A DNA stretch of 64,000 bases from Acholoe squamosa (taxonomy: Eukaryota > Annelida > Polychaeta > Phyllodocida > Polynoidae): NCBI GenBank assembly GCA_949317995.1, contig OX439036.1, positions 104,143,891-104,207,890 on the forward strand, read 5' to 3'. This document shows positions 21,155 to 31,379 of the stretch, piece after piece; within the stretch, counting starts at the first letter, position 1; every line of letters begins with the position of its first letter. The notes under the pieces were generated by a model. That model saw only the letters and a list, made by a program, of their open reading frames with translations. It was not told where the DNA came from and made no database searches. The position numbers were made by a program, and so were the translations under genes.

Positions 21155-24100
21155 TTAGAGGCCTGGGGTGAATACAGGTGTGTTCATATCAGGATGTACT
21201 TCAACGAGGCCCTTTTCTTTTACCATACGGTCAGCCACGACCCTGTGCCCAACACCCAAGGACCGACGTGATAGGGCGTCTGCAAGCACCATCTGCTTAC
21301 CAGGGCAGTGTTGGACAGAGACGCGATAGTCATGATGTACGGCATGTAGCCATATTTCTCTGGCACAGGATGCTAGATAATGGTCACATGCCTTGCCAGT
21401 AGACAGGGCCGAAACGGCGCTAGTGTTGTCGCCTATGAGGATTATCTCATGAGCATCTGGAGCTGGCGGTCCAAGGTGCTTAATGGCGACAATCATGTTC
21501 ATGCCTTCAAGAATGGTGATGGAGTGTTCAATGTTTCTGACTTCATCCCATTTGAAGTGGTCAGGGTATACAACGCTGTAGAAGTGGGAGGGGCTCCATG
21601 CTCCGCCCCCTACCATGGAACTGTCACATCGTATTTCCCATCGAGGCCTAAGCTCCCTAATGAGATGGACGCCGTTGGTGTCTGCGGCGTATGCTCTAAA
21701 CCAATTAAGGTCGCGCCGGCACTCAACTGATACTGGGACCGGGTTCATCTGATTGGCTTGCCTTAGCAGTGCCAGGACCCTAGCCAAGAAACGTCTGGCG
21801 GGAGGAAGGCAAGTCGACACATGAAAAAGGCGGCCAGTCAGTTCTTGTATTTCTTTCTTTCTGGCCCACCTCTTTGTGTCCCACTTAGCCACCTCTTCTA
21901 TTACTTCAGCAAGCTTGTGCTGCGGTATGCTAAGGGTCATGGCTTCAGTGTCTATCAGGAAGCCCAGCCATACAGCCCTAGTGCATGGTCTGACTGTTTT
22001 TTCAGGGGCGAGCTGGACGCCCAACTCCTGGCAGAGGTTCTCAAAGTTCTTAAGGTTCTTCTCGGCTTGGTGAAGTGTGGGAGAGACGGATGCATAGTCA
22101 TCTATGTAAGATAGTACCCGTGCTCCTTTGTTTTTCATGATGTAGGCTATTGCGCATGATACTCTCTGCATGTGACTGCTTGAGCTCCTACATCCGAACG
22201 ATGGGGAGCGGTCGAAATAGTACTGTCCTCTGTGTTTAATTCCTCCCAGTGGAAGGTCTAGGACATCTATTGTTAACTGTCTGTACGCCCTTTCTAGGTC
22301 TGCTGACCATATGTAGCATCCTGGGCCGTGGTATTTCACTATGTCTACCAGGTCTGTTACTGTTGGAAGGGTGTATTTGTGATAATGTCCCTGAAATACA
22401 TTCTTGGCTATCCCATTGTTCACTGAATTACCATCGGGAAAGGAGAGATCTACAATCACTCGCCTTTTCTGGGTGTTTTTCTTTGGGCGCGTCATCAAGG
22501 GACTTATTTGACTCCAGGGGGTAAACGGCGGATGGTTGAATGGGCCGAGCAGTGTGCCGAAGGCCAACTCCGTTTCGATGAACTTGTCAACGTGCTCCAT
22601 GTGCTCTGTGGCTGATGAGTGATTTTCTTCTGTGGGGATGGGAGGAGTGTCTCCTGTATAGGAGCTGGGCCATCCATATTGCAGGTACTTAACAATTTCT
22701 GCATCCTCATAATCCACCAGATGGAGCCACCATGCATGCAGATTGAATTTCGTCGGCAGCGGAATCTTTGCTTGGATGTAGTTGGGCAGCGCTGTCTTTC
22801 TGATTGCCTGGTAGATTGCCATGACCTCGGGGGCCTTCTCCCAGGCCTCTTGGGTAGGGAGAGGCCATATTTTATCCAGAGTATTGGCATACTGGTAAGG
22901 GCCGACATTCATTGTGACCATTGGTGGTATGGAATGTGTGAGTGTAGGACTGTCCTTGTCTACGTCAGGGTGTTCGCCATTCGCTACGTCCTGGTGTCTT
23001 GTACTACTTGCACCATGATCATAGGGGCTTTTGTCTATACTACTCACACATGCATTGTTGTGGGGTGCACGTGCAGTGGCGTTATTATGGCCGGCCTGCT
23101 CGCTGCAGTCCAGGCTTACACTGGCCGTGGTCATTGGGCATGGTTGGGTGCACACGATATTGTCCGTGTTGTCAGGGACTGGGTCACAGCTGTTTCTTGC
23201 TGGTTCTCCGCGCTCGCTATACATTTCTTCATGAACGATGGTAAGAGTAGCATGATTGTTTTTCTTATCTAACACTGGGTGCTGTTCATAGCCAGCCTGT
23301 CTATCGTGTGGGGATTCCCTGTTACAAGCCGCTATGGGGGTAGAGGTGAGATAGCAGGGGGTGACTCCTGCTGCCCCACCGCTATTGTTGTGACTGTTGT
23401 CAACATTGCTAGTGCATTCAATGGATATGCTAGAACCAGTGTTAGTATAGTCTACGACTTGGTTATGTACTGTAGCATAGGGACTCTCTATATTAACCAC
23501 CTCCCCAGCAGCTGGTTTGATATTATGGATGGCTGCCATGAATTCGTTGTAATTTACAACCCTTTTAATATCATGTGATATGTCCAAAGGACCAGAGCCA
23601 GTTTCAGGGGGGGGTTTTACATGAGCGATGTCAATATGGCAAATTTCGACTGATTCTGTTACATTACCACCATCCCCTCTACTGACATTGATTGATTGGT
23701 CATGATTTGTGATGGCCGAATGAGCATGCCCGTTCCCTGAGGAGTTACCATCGCCCCAGGAGGTTGAGTCATACAGTTTACTGCCATAAGCATTGAGACC
23801 GCTAGCGCTATCTCCAGGCGAGATGGTTTGATTTTTATCTCTGCCTAGAGAGGCGTCATTATCAACATTTCTGATTCTGACGTATTTACCAGGAAACCCA
23901 TCTAGTGAAAGTATAGAAGGAGTATTAGCCAAGTCACTGACAGATGCGGCCTGTGTCGCATCTGAGTCGTGTACATGACTGTTTTTATCCTCCTCTTCAC
24001 TTTGTGATATAAGGCTACATGATAACAATGGTGCAGATTTGATGTAAGCGTAATCAAGAGATTCATCTACAATTGGACATACTTCAGTTAAACCATTGAA

Positions 24101-24313
24101 AACCACCCGTTTTATAGGTGGGGTGTGATCATGGTCCTGACTGTCACTGTCACTACTATGGTCGTTTGTAACCCTCCAGTAAGTGGTAGCTTTAATCACA
24201 GTGGTAGAAGTATAGTCCATTGATGTATCATCCGATTCCATAGGCGTCCAGCCACTTACTGCGCAGTCGCTGGACGGTTCGCGTTTTTTAACTCCGGGTG
24301 GAGAACGTAGCAC
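21155..24313 (-). CDS. pol: Pol: reverse transcriptase and RNase H with a long N-terminal extension
   Basis: The open frame gives 1,052 residues from an ATG at 24313, but that ATG lies inside gag and pol is more likely made as a Gag-Pol fusion by -1 frameshifting at 24283-24289. Residues 1 to about 460 are low-complexity, rich in Ser, Asn, Asp and His, and match no domain I know. The reverse transcriptase spans about 590-800: the first catalytic Asp is D672 (WSADLERAYRQL) and the YIDD box is at 736-739 (D738, D739). RNase H follows at about 890-1015 with D897, E936, D962 and D1012, so all four metal-binding acids are present. Together these copy the RNA into a DNA circle. There is no protease or integrase. 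The stop is 50 bp before the recombinase ATG, and the two frames differ. Confidence 0.93.
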   Translation of the reverse strand: MLRSPPGVKKREPSSDCAVSGWTPMESDDTSMDYTSTTVIKATTYWRVTNDHSSDSDSQDHDHTPPIKRVVFNGLTEVCPIVDESLDYAYIKSAPLLSCSLISQSEEEDKNSHVHDSDATQAASVSDLANTPSILSLDGFPGKYVRIRNVDNDASLGRDKNQTISPGDSASGLNAYGSKLYDSTSWGDGNSSGNGHAHSAITNHDQSINVSRGDGGNVTESVEICHIDIAHVKPPPETGSGPLDISHDIKRVVNYNEFMAAIHNIKPAAGEVVNIESPYATVHNQVVDYTNTGSSISIECTSNVDNSHNNSGGAAGVTPCYLTSTPIAACNRESPHDRQAGYEQHPVLDKKNNHATLTIVHEEMYSERGEPARNSCDPVPDNTDNIVCTQPCPMTTASVSLDCSEQAGHNNATARAPHNNACVSSIDKSPYDHGASSTRHQDVANGEHPDVDKDSPTLTHSIPPMVTMNVGPYQYANTLDKIWPLPTQEAWEKAPEVMAIYQAIRKTALPNYIQAKIPLPTKFNLHAWWLHLVDYEDAEIVKYLQYGWPSSYTGDTPPIPTEENHSSATEHMEHVDKFIETELAFGTLLGPFNHPPFTPWSQISPLMTRPKKNTQKRRVIVDLSFPDGNSVNNGIAKNVFQGHYHKYTLPTVTDLVDIVKYHGPGCYIWSADLERAYRQLTIDVLDLPLGGIKHRGQYYFDRSPSFGCRSSSSHMQRVSCAIAYIMKNKGARVLSYIDDYASVSPTLHQAEKNLKNFENLCQELGVQLAPEKTVRPCTRAVWLGFLIDTEAMTLSIPQHKLAEVIEEVAKWDTKRWARKKEIQELTGRLFHVSTCLPPARRFLARVLALLRQANQMNPVPVSVECRRDLNWFRAYAADTNGVHLIRELRPRWEIRCDSSMVGGGAWSPSHFYSVVYPDHFKWDEVRNIEHSITILEGMNMIVAIKHLGPPAPDAHEIILIGDNTSAVSALSTGKACDHYLASCAREIWLHAVHHDYRVSVQHCPGKQMVLADALSRRSLGVGHRVVADRMVKEKGLVEVHPDMNTPVFTPGL
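24245..24276 (-). promoter_or_regulatory. Stem-loop likely to stimulate the -1 frameshift
   Basis: Six bases after the heptamer, CGTCCAGC (24276-24269) pairs perfectly with GCTGGACG (24252-24245), leaving a 16-nt loop. The loop itself holds the palindrome ACTGCGCAGT, which could pair within the loop or between RNA molecules. The 5-9 nt spacing and strong stem match known -1 frameshift stimulators. Confidence 0.8.
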
Positions 24314-25377
24314 GTCTTCTTAGGGTGATGACTTGCCTTACATAGATTCGCGATGCAGTAGGAGCAGAGATGGAGACGTCGCTCCCCCTCCTCAACATGG
24401 TGACCTGTTATGGAGCATTTTCCTTCGTTGAAGGCTTTGCAGGGGGGCCGTGGTTTAGCATGTTTGACGCTTGCCGGCATGTCGCAGACGTCGCCCTTTC
24501 TCCCTGGACCACTGGAGGATCCTGTCGATGCTGACTCTGCTGATGCTGCTGCTGCTGGTGTCTTGATGTCTGCATTGCGTATTACATTGGCACGGGGCTC
24601 CAGCCATGTGCCCTTCTTTGAACGCTCAGATCGGGTGATACGTATGTCATATGTCTTATCCCATGACATGCCAGACTCGGGGGTCAGCGTGTCTGTTATA
24701 AGCTGCTCACTCCATGCTCTGACGTCTGACCATTTGTAATTTATGGCGTCCTCGGCTACGTCCAGTGCATGCTTAATATAGTATGCCTTGTAGGCTTGAG
24801 GGGTCGTGGCTGACTCATAAATTTTAAGCAGACCGTACATATATTCAGAAAGTTCTAACTGGCCGAGCTTCGTCGCCTCCATGCGCTCACCGCGTTTAAC
24901 ATATGCATGTGGGTACATTGGATGTGGCTTACCCGACTTTGCCATGGTTGCTTGCATGAAATTAGCCAGTTGCTGCATGTCCCCGCCAGCCTGGGCTGCT
25001 GCGTGTAGGCCAGGAAAGACTGATGGTTGGTACGGTCCCGGTGGAAGGGTGCCACCGGCATGAGGTGGGATGGCCGCGGGCTGAAGTGGGTGCCCGTGGA
25101 GCTGAGTCGGGGGTAGATTCAGGTGGGTCGCTTGATGCTGTAGTGCTGCCAGCTGGATAGGATTAGCCAGCTGTTGGGGATGAACGGATGTAACTTGTGG
25201 GGCGGCATTATTGCCATTGGCCTCCATGAGTGAAATCATGTGGTCAAACTTACTGTTCATGGCGTCAACCTTAGCGTCAGTGGCGCGTCGCCATTTCTTG
25301 AACTGTTTCTTTGATATTTTTTCCGGTAGGGGTTCCTTGCCCTTCTTCCCGCGAGGAGCTTTCTTAGGAGTATTCAT
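24256..25377 (-). CDS. gag: Gag-like structural protein of the Ngaro-like element
   Basis: 373 residues from the ATG at 25377. The frame is open upstream to an ATG at 25572 (438 residues), but those extra 65 residues lie mostly inside the A1 repeat, so the lysine-rich start MNTPKKAPRGKKGK is preferred. Order of parts: a basic N-terminus (about residues 1-35), a short possible helix (36-52), a Gln/Pro/His-rich linker (60-130), a probable helical assembly region (135-260), an Ala/Ser-rich hinge (274-290), and a C-terminal Cys/His cluster. The cluster has C313, C321, H326/H327, C338, C341, C346, H350/H351 and C356, resembling the zinc-binding tail of Gag in other Ngaro/DIRS elements. It presumably packages the element RNA. 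The last codons overlap pol in the -1 phase, and a frameshift signal lies 33 nt before the stop (TAA at 24258-24256). Confidence 0.85.
   Translation of the reverse strand: MNTPKKAPRGKKGKEPLPEKISKKQFKKWRRATDAKVDAMNSKFDHMISLMEANGNNAAPQVTSVHPQQLANPIQLAALQHQATHLNLPPTQLHGHPLQPAAIPPHAGGTLPPGPYQPSVFPGLHAAAQAGGDMQQLANFMQATMAKSGKPHPMYPHAYVKRGERMEATKLGQLELSEYMYGLLKIYESATTPQAYKAYYIKHALDVAEDAINYKWSDVRAWSEQLITDTLTPESGMSWDKTYDIRITRSERSKKGTWLEPRANVIRNADIKTPAAAASAESASTGSSSGPGRKGDVCDMPASVKHAKPRPPCKAFNEGKCSITGHHVEEGERRLHLCSYCIANLCKASHHPKKTCYVLHPELKNANRPATAQ
24283..24289 (-). promoter_or_regulatory. Slippery heptamer of a -1 ribosomal frameshift site, gag-pol junction
   Basis: The minus strand reads TTA AAA AAC in the gag frame, so AAAAAAC falls exactly in the X XXY YYZ phase needed for simultaneous tRNA slippage. 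Slipping back one base gives TTA AAA AAA CGC GAA, which continues straight into the pol frame (K-K-R-E-P-S-S). Confidence 0.88.
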
Positions 25378-25433
25378 ACTGCCCGGTAGATGTATTCCCG
25401 GTTCAGATATTAGTCCATTTATGGCTCCATAGA

Positions 25434-25601
25434 GAAATAAAATCCGTCCACCTTGTAGAGTGACCCGCGGCTGAATGGCGGGAGAATGAAACAAAGAACC
25501 TTGTGTAATTAACATATGCAAATAACATTGGTGCGAAGTAGTACAGGTAGATGGCAGTGCGTCTCCATGCAATTAACCTTGCGTGTACCACGCGTACCAA
25601 T
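25434..25601 (-). repeat. Split direct repeat A1 (5' end of the retrotransposon)
   Basis: 168 bp identical to A2 at 19740-19907. Its outer edge reads GTACCAAT on the plus strand and then leaves into unrelated flank (GTATGAAGG). It should contain the start of the genomic RNA, but I see no clear promoter motif. The gag frame stays open through it, back to an ATG at 25572. Confidence 0.95.
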
Positions 25602-25907
25602 GTATGAAGGTGCGGGCGAATGGAAGCCTAAGGGTGGGACAGCTGAATGACGAGGCGGGGAGGACCGGTACGGGGTAGCGGTTGACGGGCTGGAGCTCAT
25701 CTCCGGCCCGCGTGTACAGTCGTCGACCCGGGTTGATCACAAGGACCCCCTCCCTCCCCAACCCTATTCTACCCCTCCCCCCTCTTTCTCTCTCCCTCCC
25801 TCCTCCAGCTGCACACAGGGACCACTGCCAAACCTACCTCTGTCCGTGACTGAGGTAGATTGTCGACTAACCTGGGGCACATGCGCAGTGTTTTGTCAGG
25901 GGGGAAT

Positions 25908-25975
25908 ATCTAGTGCATCATGACGACTAATGGGCATGGTGTATCGGTGATCTATGGACCATTAAGGGGTTCTAT
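25908..25975. mobile_element. TTAA palindromic MITE right-end fragment
   Basis: GTGCATCATGACGACTAATGG followed by ATTAAGGGG. Confidence 0.5.
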
Positions 25976-26067
25976 TGATGCATTGAGAAATCAAAAAGTG
26001 AAATAAAAAATCCTAAAGCTGTCAGAGGCCATAGCTCCTAAATTTGAAAGGGTTCATGCACGTTAGG

Positions 26068-26299
26068 TTAACCCTTTAAACCCTGGTCGTGTATTAGTTA
26101 ATCCATCAGGCCTGTTGGTCGTCATGATGCATTTATAAAGCCCTTGTAAGTACTCACTGCTACATTAATGCATCATGCTGACCCTGTAGGGTTGATACAC
26201 TACTAGAGGGCTGGCATGATGCACCAATGAAGTGCTGTCACGCGTGCATCATGCTGACCAATGGGCTTGATGCACTACTATTGATCCTTAAAGGGTTAA
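26068..26299. mobile_element. TTAA palindromic MITE, full copy with TTAA at both ends
   Basis: TTAA then CCCTTTAAA on the left and TTAAAGGG then TTAA on the right bound a 224-bp palindrome. The inner part carries a hairpin ending in the TGCATCATG core, the central GACCCT/AGGG hairpin and a truncated third hairpin. TTAA targets and ends beginning CCC are hallmarks of the piggyBac superfamily; no transposase is encoded. Confidence 0.85.
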
Positions 26300-27524
26300 T
26301 CCCTAATCACTATAATTCCTCTACAGGATCTCTTTATTACAAGGATTATGTGATTAATTAATGAAAGTATACCAAGACCTTGTCCTCATCACCTGCTAGG
26401 GATGGATTCTAACCTTTTTACTTTCCTTTACGCCTTATTCCATTGTTTCCTTCTTATATTTTACTCCCCTTGTTACTCATATTGTTTTTAGTTCACTTCT
26501 ATATTCGGAATAAAAATCTATTTTTCAGTAACTGCCATAAGGACAAAGGGTATTTTGTCAACAAAAGCCTCCAGACACATAACGACATTGCGTCCTTAAC
26601 ATGCAACACCCAAGTAAGATAACAAAACCAAAATGAATACACGACTCATGGTCATTCATGTGCTATAGCCCCGGCTTTAGGCTGACCAAAGTGATTGTGG
26701 TAATACCGTCAGTTGAAGTTGTTCACAAAGGGTAGTGCATACAAACACGAAAAGGCATACAAAGGTAGAGACCTTGGCGTATAGATCATTCATTAGACGT
26801 CACTGACTGTCTATGCAGTCATATGAGCTGACCACCCTGGCATTTAGTCCAGTCTTGAGTTCTGTCTATAGTCTTTGAAGGGAGTCAAAAATACACAGCA
26901 ATCAAACAAAAGGCCCTATTTAAAAACTCAGTAGTAAAGCCATTGACTTGCAGTGCTTATCATGCTACATAAAGGACAAGCTGACCTATTGGGCATTGTT
27001 TTGGTACGGACACAGACCACCCTGACATCTAGCGGTGACCGGGGGCAAACAGGGGTCAAACACTCACTGCACAGGCGCCTGGCACACGGCAGAAAGCCGG
27101 ACAAACGAGGCAGAAAGCCGGACAAACGAGCGTCCTGCCGCCACAATACCCGTCCTAGGGCTTCCACACCACCAAGACACGATTAACCTGGCCCTGGGCC
27201 AGCAGGGGCCATGAGGGGGTCACCCCGGCATGAAGGGGGGGGGGTGGTGGTCAGGGGATGGGGGTGAAATAGGTTAGGAGGATGTGAGGAAAAGGGAGTT
27301 AAATGGTATGTGAGAACTAGGATTGGGACAAGGACTGAGAGAGAAACGAGGGAACCCCTATGTACACCATTGTAGACAGGAAAAGGAAGGAGGAGGAGGG
27401 GAGAGGGGGAGGGGTAAAAGGAGGGCCCCTGAAGGGAGAGTACGTAAAGACAAAGTTCTGACCTGAACACGAGGGTCATTTTTATATCTTACTTACATGT
27501 AAACTGAGAGGGAGAATCAGAAGA
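26300..27524. other. No gene seen
   Basis: A 20-bp direct repeat (CAGAAAGCCGGACAAACGAG) at 27090-27130; purine-rich sequence with a G-run after 27230. Confidence 0.45.
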
Positions 27525-27660
27525 GATAGATAGAAAGATAGATAGATAGATAGAGGGGGAGAGAGACAGAGACAGACAGACAGACAGAAAGACAGACAGA
27601 GGGAGAGGGGGGGGAGGCAGCCAGACGTACCGACAGACAGCCAGACAGAAAGGGTAGACT
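27525..27660. repeat. (GATA)n and (GACA)n tracts
   Basis: GATA units at about 27528-27553, then GA/GACA. Confidence 0.9.
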
Positions 27661-29939
27661 ATAGAACCTGAAAATATGAACCTTTTTCTTATACTACTTG
27701 AACGAAGCGCCGTTTCAGTGTCGGGGCTCATAGCAGAATGGGGAGGAAAGACCGCTGTATGCCTGAGTGGGGTCAGGGCGTGGAGAGCAGGGTCGGTCTG
27801 TGACCTTGACCCTTGTAGAAATGGCTGACAATAAGGTTCCAGGTTAACACGTGTGCGAAAACAATAAGGGACTGAGCTGGTCAACTTTGCCATCTTTTAT
27901 TTATCTACACACAGACGTTTAGCTGTCTGGTTGTTTAGTATAGATACAAATGTCTATACATACCGATTAGCTTCAATAAGATCAGTCCATGATGTATTTC
28001 AAACCTCGAATCAATTATTTTGAATTGGCGATTGACTAAAATGTGCATGAATTGTAGTACTTTATTCTTAAATGACACTTCATGAATTACTGTTTGGGCA
28101 TGGTACATAATCCTTTTTCAGTTTGATATATTCATTTAGTACTACACTTCATCATATATATTGCTTCTAAACTATTCCTAAGGATTGCGTGGTATGTATA
28201 AGGGTGCACTCTAAGATATGTTTAATCTACCAGTGATCCTCATCTGAGAATTCCAATAGGATAAACTTTACATAGATTCGACCACCTTCACCAACTCCCC
28301 TCCCTTCAATCTGACCCATTCTGCCCCTCCTTGTGAACAAAACGAAGCCATGCAAACACCGCCCGGTCCCATTTCCGGCACGGGGAGCGTTCTTTCTCAA
28401 CCGGTCGTTACAAATTAAGGCCACCTCAGCCAATAAAAACGTCATCGACAGCTGTTTGGGGCACCCCTGTGCAGACAAGAAAATAGGCGGGTTAAAGAAA
28501 CGGTGTAAAATGAGCAGATTTTGAGAGGGTTGGAGTGTCCCGGAGTGTTAGAGGTGATATGGTGGTGGGGTCAGGTCCTGTGGTAAGCCTTTAGGGGCCG
28601 CTATTTCATCAATGCATCTTGCCCATCAGTCGTCATGATGATTCAAGAACGCAGTCCTGATGAGTAACTCGCCAGGGCTACATTCATACATCATTTTGAG
28701 GTCGAGCCTACGGGGTTGATACAGTCCTGGAGGGTCGGCTTAATGCTCCAATAAGGTGCTGGCGAGCAGACTTACTGGCACTTCATTGGTGCATCATGAC
28801 AACCAAACATTACGTACTCCTGTATCAGGAGCCCTTAATGGTTGATAACAGAGTGGTATCACGAATACTAGTGTACTATACTATTCTCGGCAGTATGGTG
28901 TTTCACGATTCATTTTGAATTAAAATTATATTCAATGCCTGGGAATAAGGTAACAGTAACAGTGTAATGTGTGTATATCTCATGTCACTGAGCTTTATCA
29001 CTAAAAGATCAGCTGAGAAAGAGATTATCTCATAGACAGACTAAAAAGCTATCGTCATGTGCATATGGTATCCTCGAAGCTCCTCTAACTAGATCAGAGG
29101 GTTAGGGAATTCGGATAGGAGCATCGAGGGGGAGAGGGTAAAAAAAAAAGAAACAAGAGGGTCTCTCGCGCCCTAGTCTGAAACCCCGCCCCTCCTCCAC
29201 CCATGGGCGGACAGTACCATATGGTCCCAGTGCGCATGCCCGTCCCCCTGATTGTTATCTACGATAGCTGCTAATGAGGCCATACTGACATCTGTATTGA
29301 TAGTGGCAGGTGATAGGCGCGCACCATGCGGCAACCACACGAACCACGACCAGGGTGTGAGCTGTGCACCCAAACCAAGACATCCTCTCTATGACTGGGT
29401 TTCAGCAGGGGTTGGGGTTCGGTAGGAATCCTATAAGCCACTAGGGGGGGGGGGGTATTTCAAAATGCACTGTTTGAAAATCCACTACACGTGGCCATGG
29501 GGGTTGACCTCGGACTTAATGCCAATCTCAAAACATTTAGACAAAAAGATGGAATGCTCAATTTACAATCTTTCCAGCGTGGGCAGGCAAGTTAATACTT
29601 CATTTGAAAATCAGAGAAAGAAAGCACATTTCATTTGGCTGCAAACTGCATGGCGTCAAAAGAACCATACATTTTGAATTACATGTTGGATCTTATGGGA
29701 AGAATGTCGTTAACATTTTCTGGACTACAAGAACCATGTTTCATTTTGGTGCGTAAAATGATATTAAAATCACTTAATGGAACTCCATTGACGATATCAT
29801 AGCAAGTTGACGGGTCGACTATGGTGGCACACACTGTCTGCAGTTGTGGCAGACAAGTGGGGGGGGGGGCAAAATGGCAGTGCGACACACTTATACTCTA
29901 AATAATGTATAGGAATATCAGGATTATCTCAAGTTGAAT
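27661..29939. other. No gene seen outside the MITE
   Basis: 28430-28460 has CCAAT, ACGTCA and CAGCTG close together, a weak enhancer hint. ORFs at 29173-29373 and 29465-29888 are short and unrecognised. Confidence 0.4.
28585..28858. mobile_element. TTAA palindromic MITE, near full length
   Basis: Starts TTTAGGGGCCGC; first hairpin of the GAATGCAGTCCTGG type, central hairpin around 28705-28745, third hairpin of the CCAATGAAGTGC type, ends GCCCTTAATGG. Edges have lost clean TTAA. Confidence 0.75.
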
Positions 29940-30184
29940 ACTGCAGCTCCATAGGTTTAACCAAGGAGCCCCGTATTGCATCCCCCCATGCTATAGCCCC
30001 ACCCCCTATTTCACGGCCATCTGAAGCTCCCTAAATGGTCAGACAACTATAATAAAATCCTAATTCTATGTCAAATAAATGTATTTTTGAACATAATCCC
30101 ACAAAACAACATGAGATAAATGTAAAGGTGCACTCGAATTGGTCTGACTGAGGGTCAGTCAGACCAATTCTTGTGCACCTTTAC
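29940..30184. mobile_element. Repeat ending in a long hairpin, copy 1
   Basis: Ends in a 63-nt foldback (30122-30184): GTAAAGGTGCAC, 3 bases, AATTGGTCTGACTGA, loop GGG, and the complement. The 130 bp before it align with 63165-63310 (TTTCACGGCC, TTTTTGAACAT, ATGAGATAAATG). Confidence 0.65.
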
Positions 30185-30189
30185 CATTA

Positions 30190-30745
30190 TATTCATGTAG
30201 TGGAGAGAACGATAGTATCAGGATGGGGTTACTTATCAGCCCCATCAAGGGGCAAGATGGCCACCTATACTGTTTAACCCGCCTGTATCTTATATGGGCG
30301 GGAAAATGGGACAATATTTATGTAGTGGATAGAACAATAGTAGCAGGATTGGATTATTAATGAGCGCTATCAGGGGGCAAGATGGCTGCCTATATGGTGT
30401 GACCCACCTGTACCCTATATGGGTGGGAGAATGGGGCAAGATTCATGTAGTGGAAAGAACAATAGTGGCAGGACAGAATTATTAACGAGCGCCACCAGGG
30501 GACAATATGGCCGCCTATTTGGTGTGACCCACCTGTAGCCTATAAGGACGGGAGAATGGAGCAATATTCATGTAGTGGATAGAATAATGGCCACAAGATG
30601 GGATTATCAATGAGTTCTATCAGGGGACAATGTGGCCGCCTATACTGTGTGACCCACCTGTAGCCTATATGGGCCAGAGAATGGGGTATTTTCATGTAGT
30701 GGGTAGAACAATAGCGCCAGGACGGGATTATTAACGAGCCCCAGC
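30190..30745. repeat. About 123-bp tandem repeat, 4.5 copies
   Basis: Units start ATTCATGTAGTGGATAGAAC and include GGCAAGATGGCCGCC and ACCCACCTGTAGCCTATA. The GATGGCCGCC part is a YY1-like site in several units. The array begins directly behind the hairpin at 30184. Confidence 0.8.
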
Positions 30746-31379
30746 AGGAAATGAGTCGCCCCAGGAGCTGAGCAGCCCGCCAGTGGGCGCGGCATTCAGA
30801 TAGGGGCGTGGTGGTGCTGAAAAAAGTATGATCAGTCAAGTCAAGCAGCTTGCCTTATTCCACTGTTATTATTAAGTACAGGATAACACATCTCAAGTGT
30901 TCTGGGACCAATGTTGGATTTAATCTTTACTAACGTAATGCTGCAACATACCGCAGAGATATGGCAGCGGGATTCAGGGGTATCAAACCTTAGATATGAG
31001 AGCATAGGCTCCAGGTGGGACTGGATCTGGCTTTGGGGACATGTACTGAATAGAGCTGATAAAATGGGAACCAGCCTGTCTCTAGAAGAAGTTGTTATCC
31101 AGAGACAATTTTACCATCATCACATAGCCCATTTGATCAGTTTGTTCCAGGCAGAAGCAGCGAAACTTAAAATAGTGGACTCAGTGGTTATCATATTGGA
31201 CTAGACTCCTACATAGATATGCCTGACTTAGAAATCGTCACCTTTTCTTGTTTACGAGGACTGATTATATCATATTAACTCATTTATGTGTTTATCCGAT
31301 CTGGGCTATTTAAGAGAAAACCATCTATCACCATCACTGCACGAATCTTCGAATTATAGCATCTTTAATTGCTGCTTAA

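Larger units (their letters stand above)
19403..25601 (-). mobile_element. Complete Ngaro-like (DIRS-order) tyrosine-recombinase retrotransposon
   Basis: Read on the minus strand the order is A1 (25601-25434), gag, pol (RT then RNase H), tyrosine recombinase, B1 (20174-19904), A2 (19907-19740), a 66-bp unique spacer, B2 (19673-19403). This split-direct-repeat layout, with RT/RH, a tyrosine recombinase and no integrase, protease or methyltransferase, is that of Ngaro elements; PAT elements share the repeat layout but usually carry a methyltransferase. A1 equals A2 and B1 equals B2 with no differences seen by eye. All three ORFs are uninterrupted and keep their catalytic residues, so the copy is probably recent and may be mobile. 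No target-site duplication is visible, as expected for recombinase-mediated insertion of a circular DNA. A published Ngaro family from the host could have another name. Confidence 0.93.

Noticed and set aside
22619..23578. 217-codon and other plus-strand ORFs opposite pol
   Set aside because: Shadows of the pol gene, whose domains are clear on the minus strand.
24313..25572. Gag starting at the upstream ATG (25572)
   Set aside because: Those codons lie mostly in the A1 repeat and the same peptide is also encoded by the non-coding A2 copy, so the ATG at 25377 is preferred.
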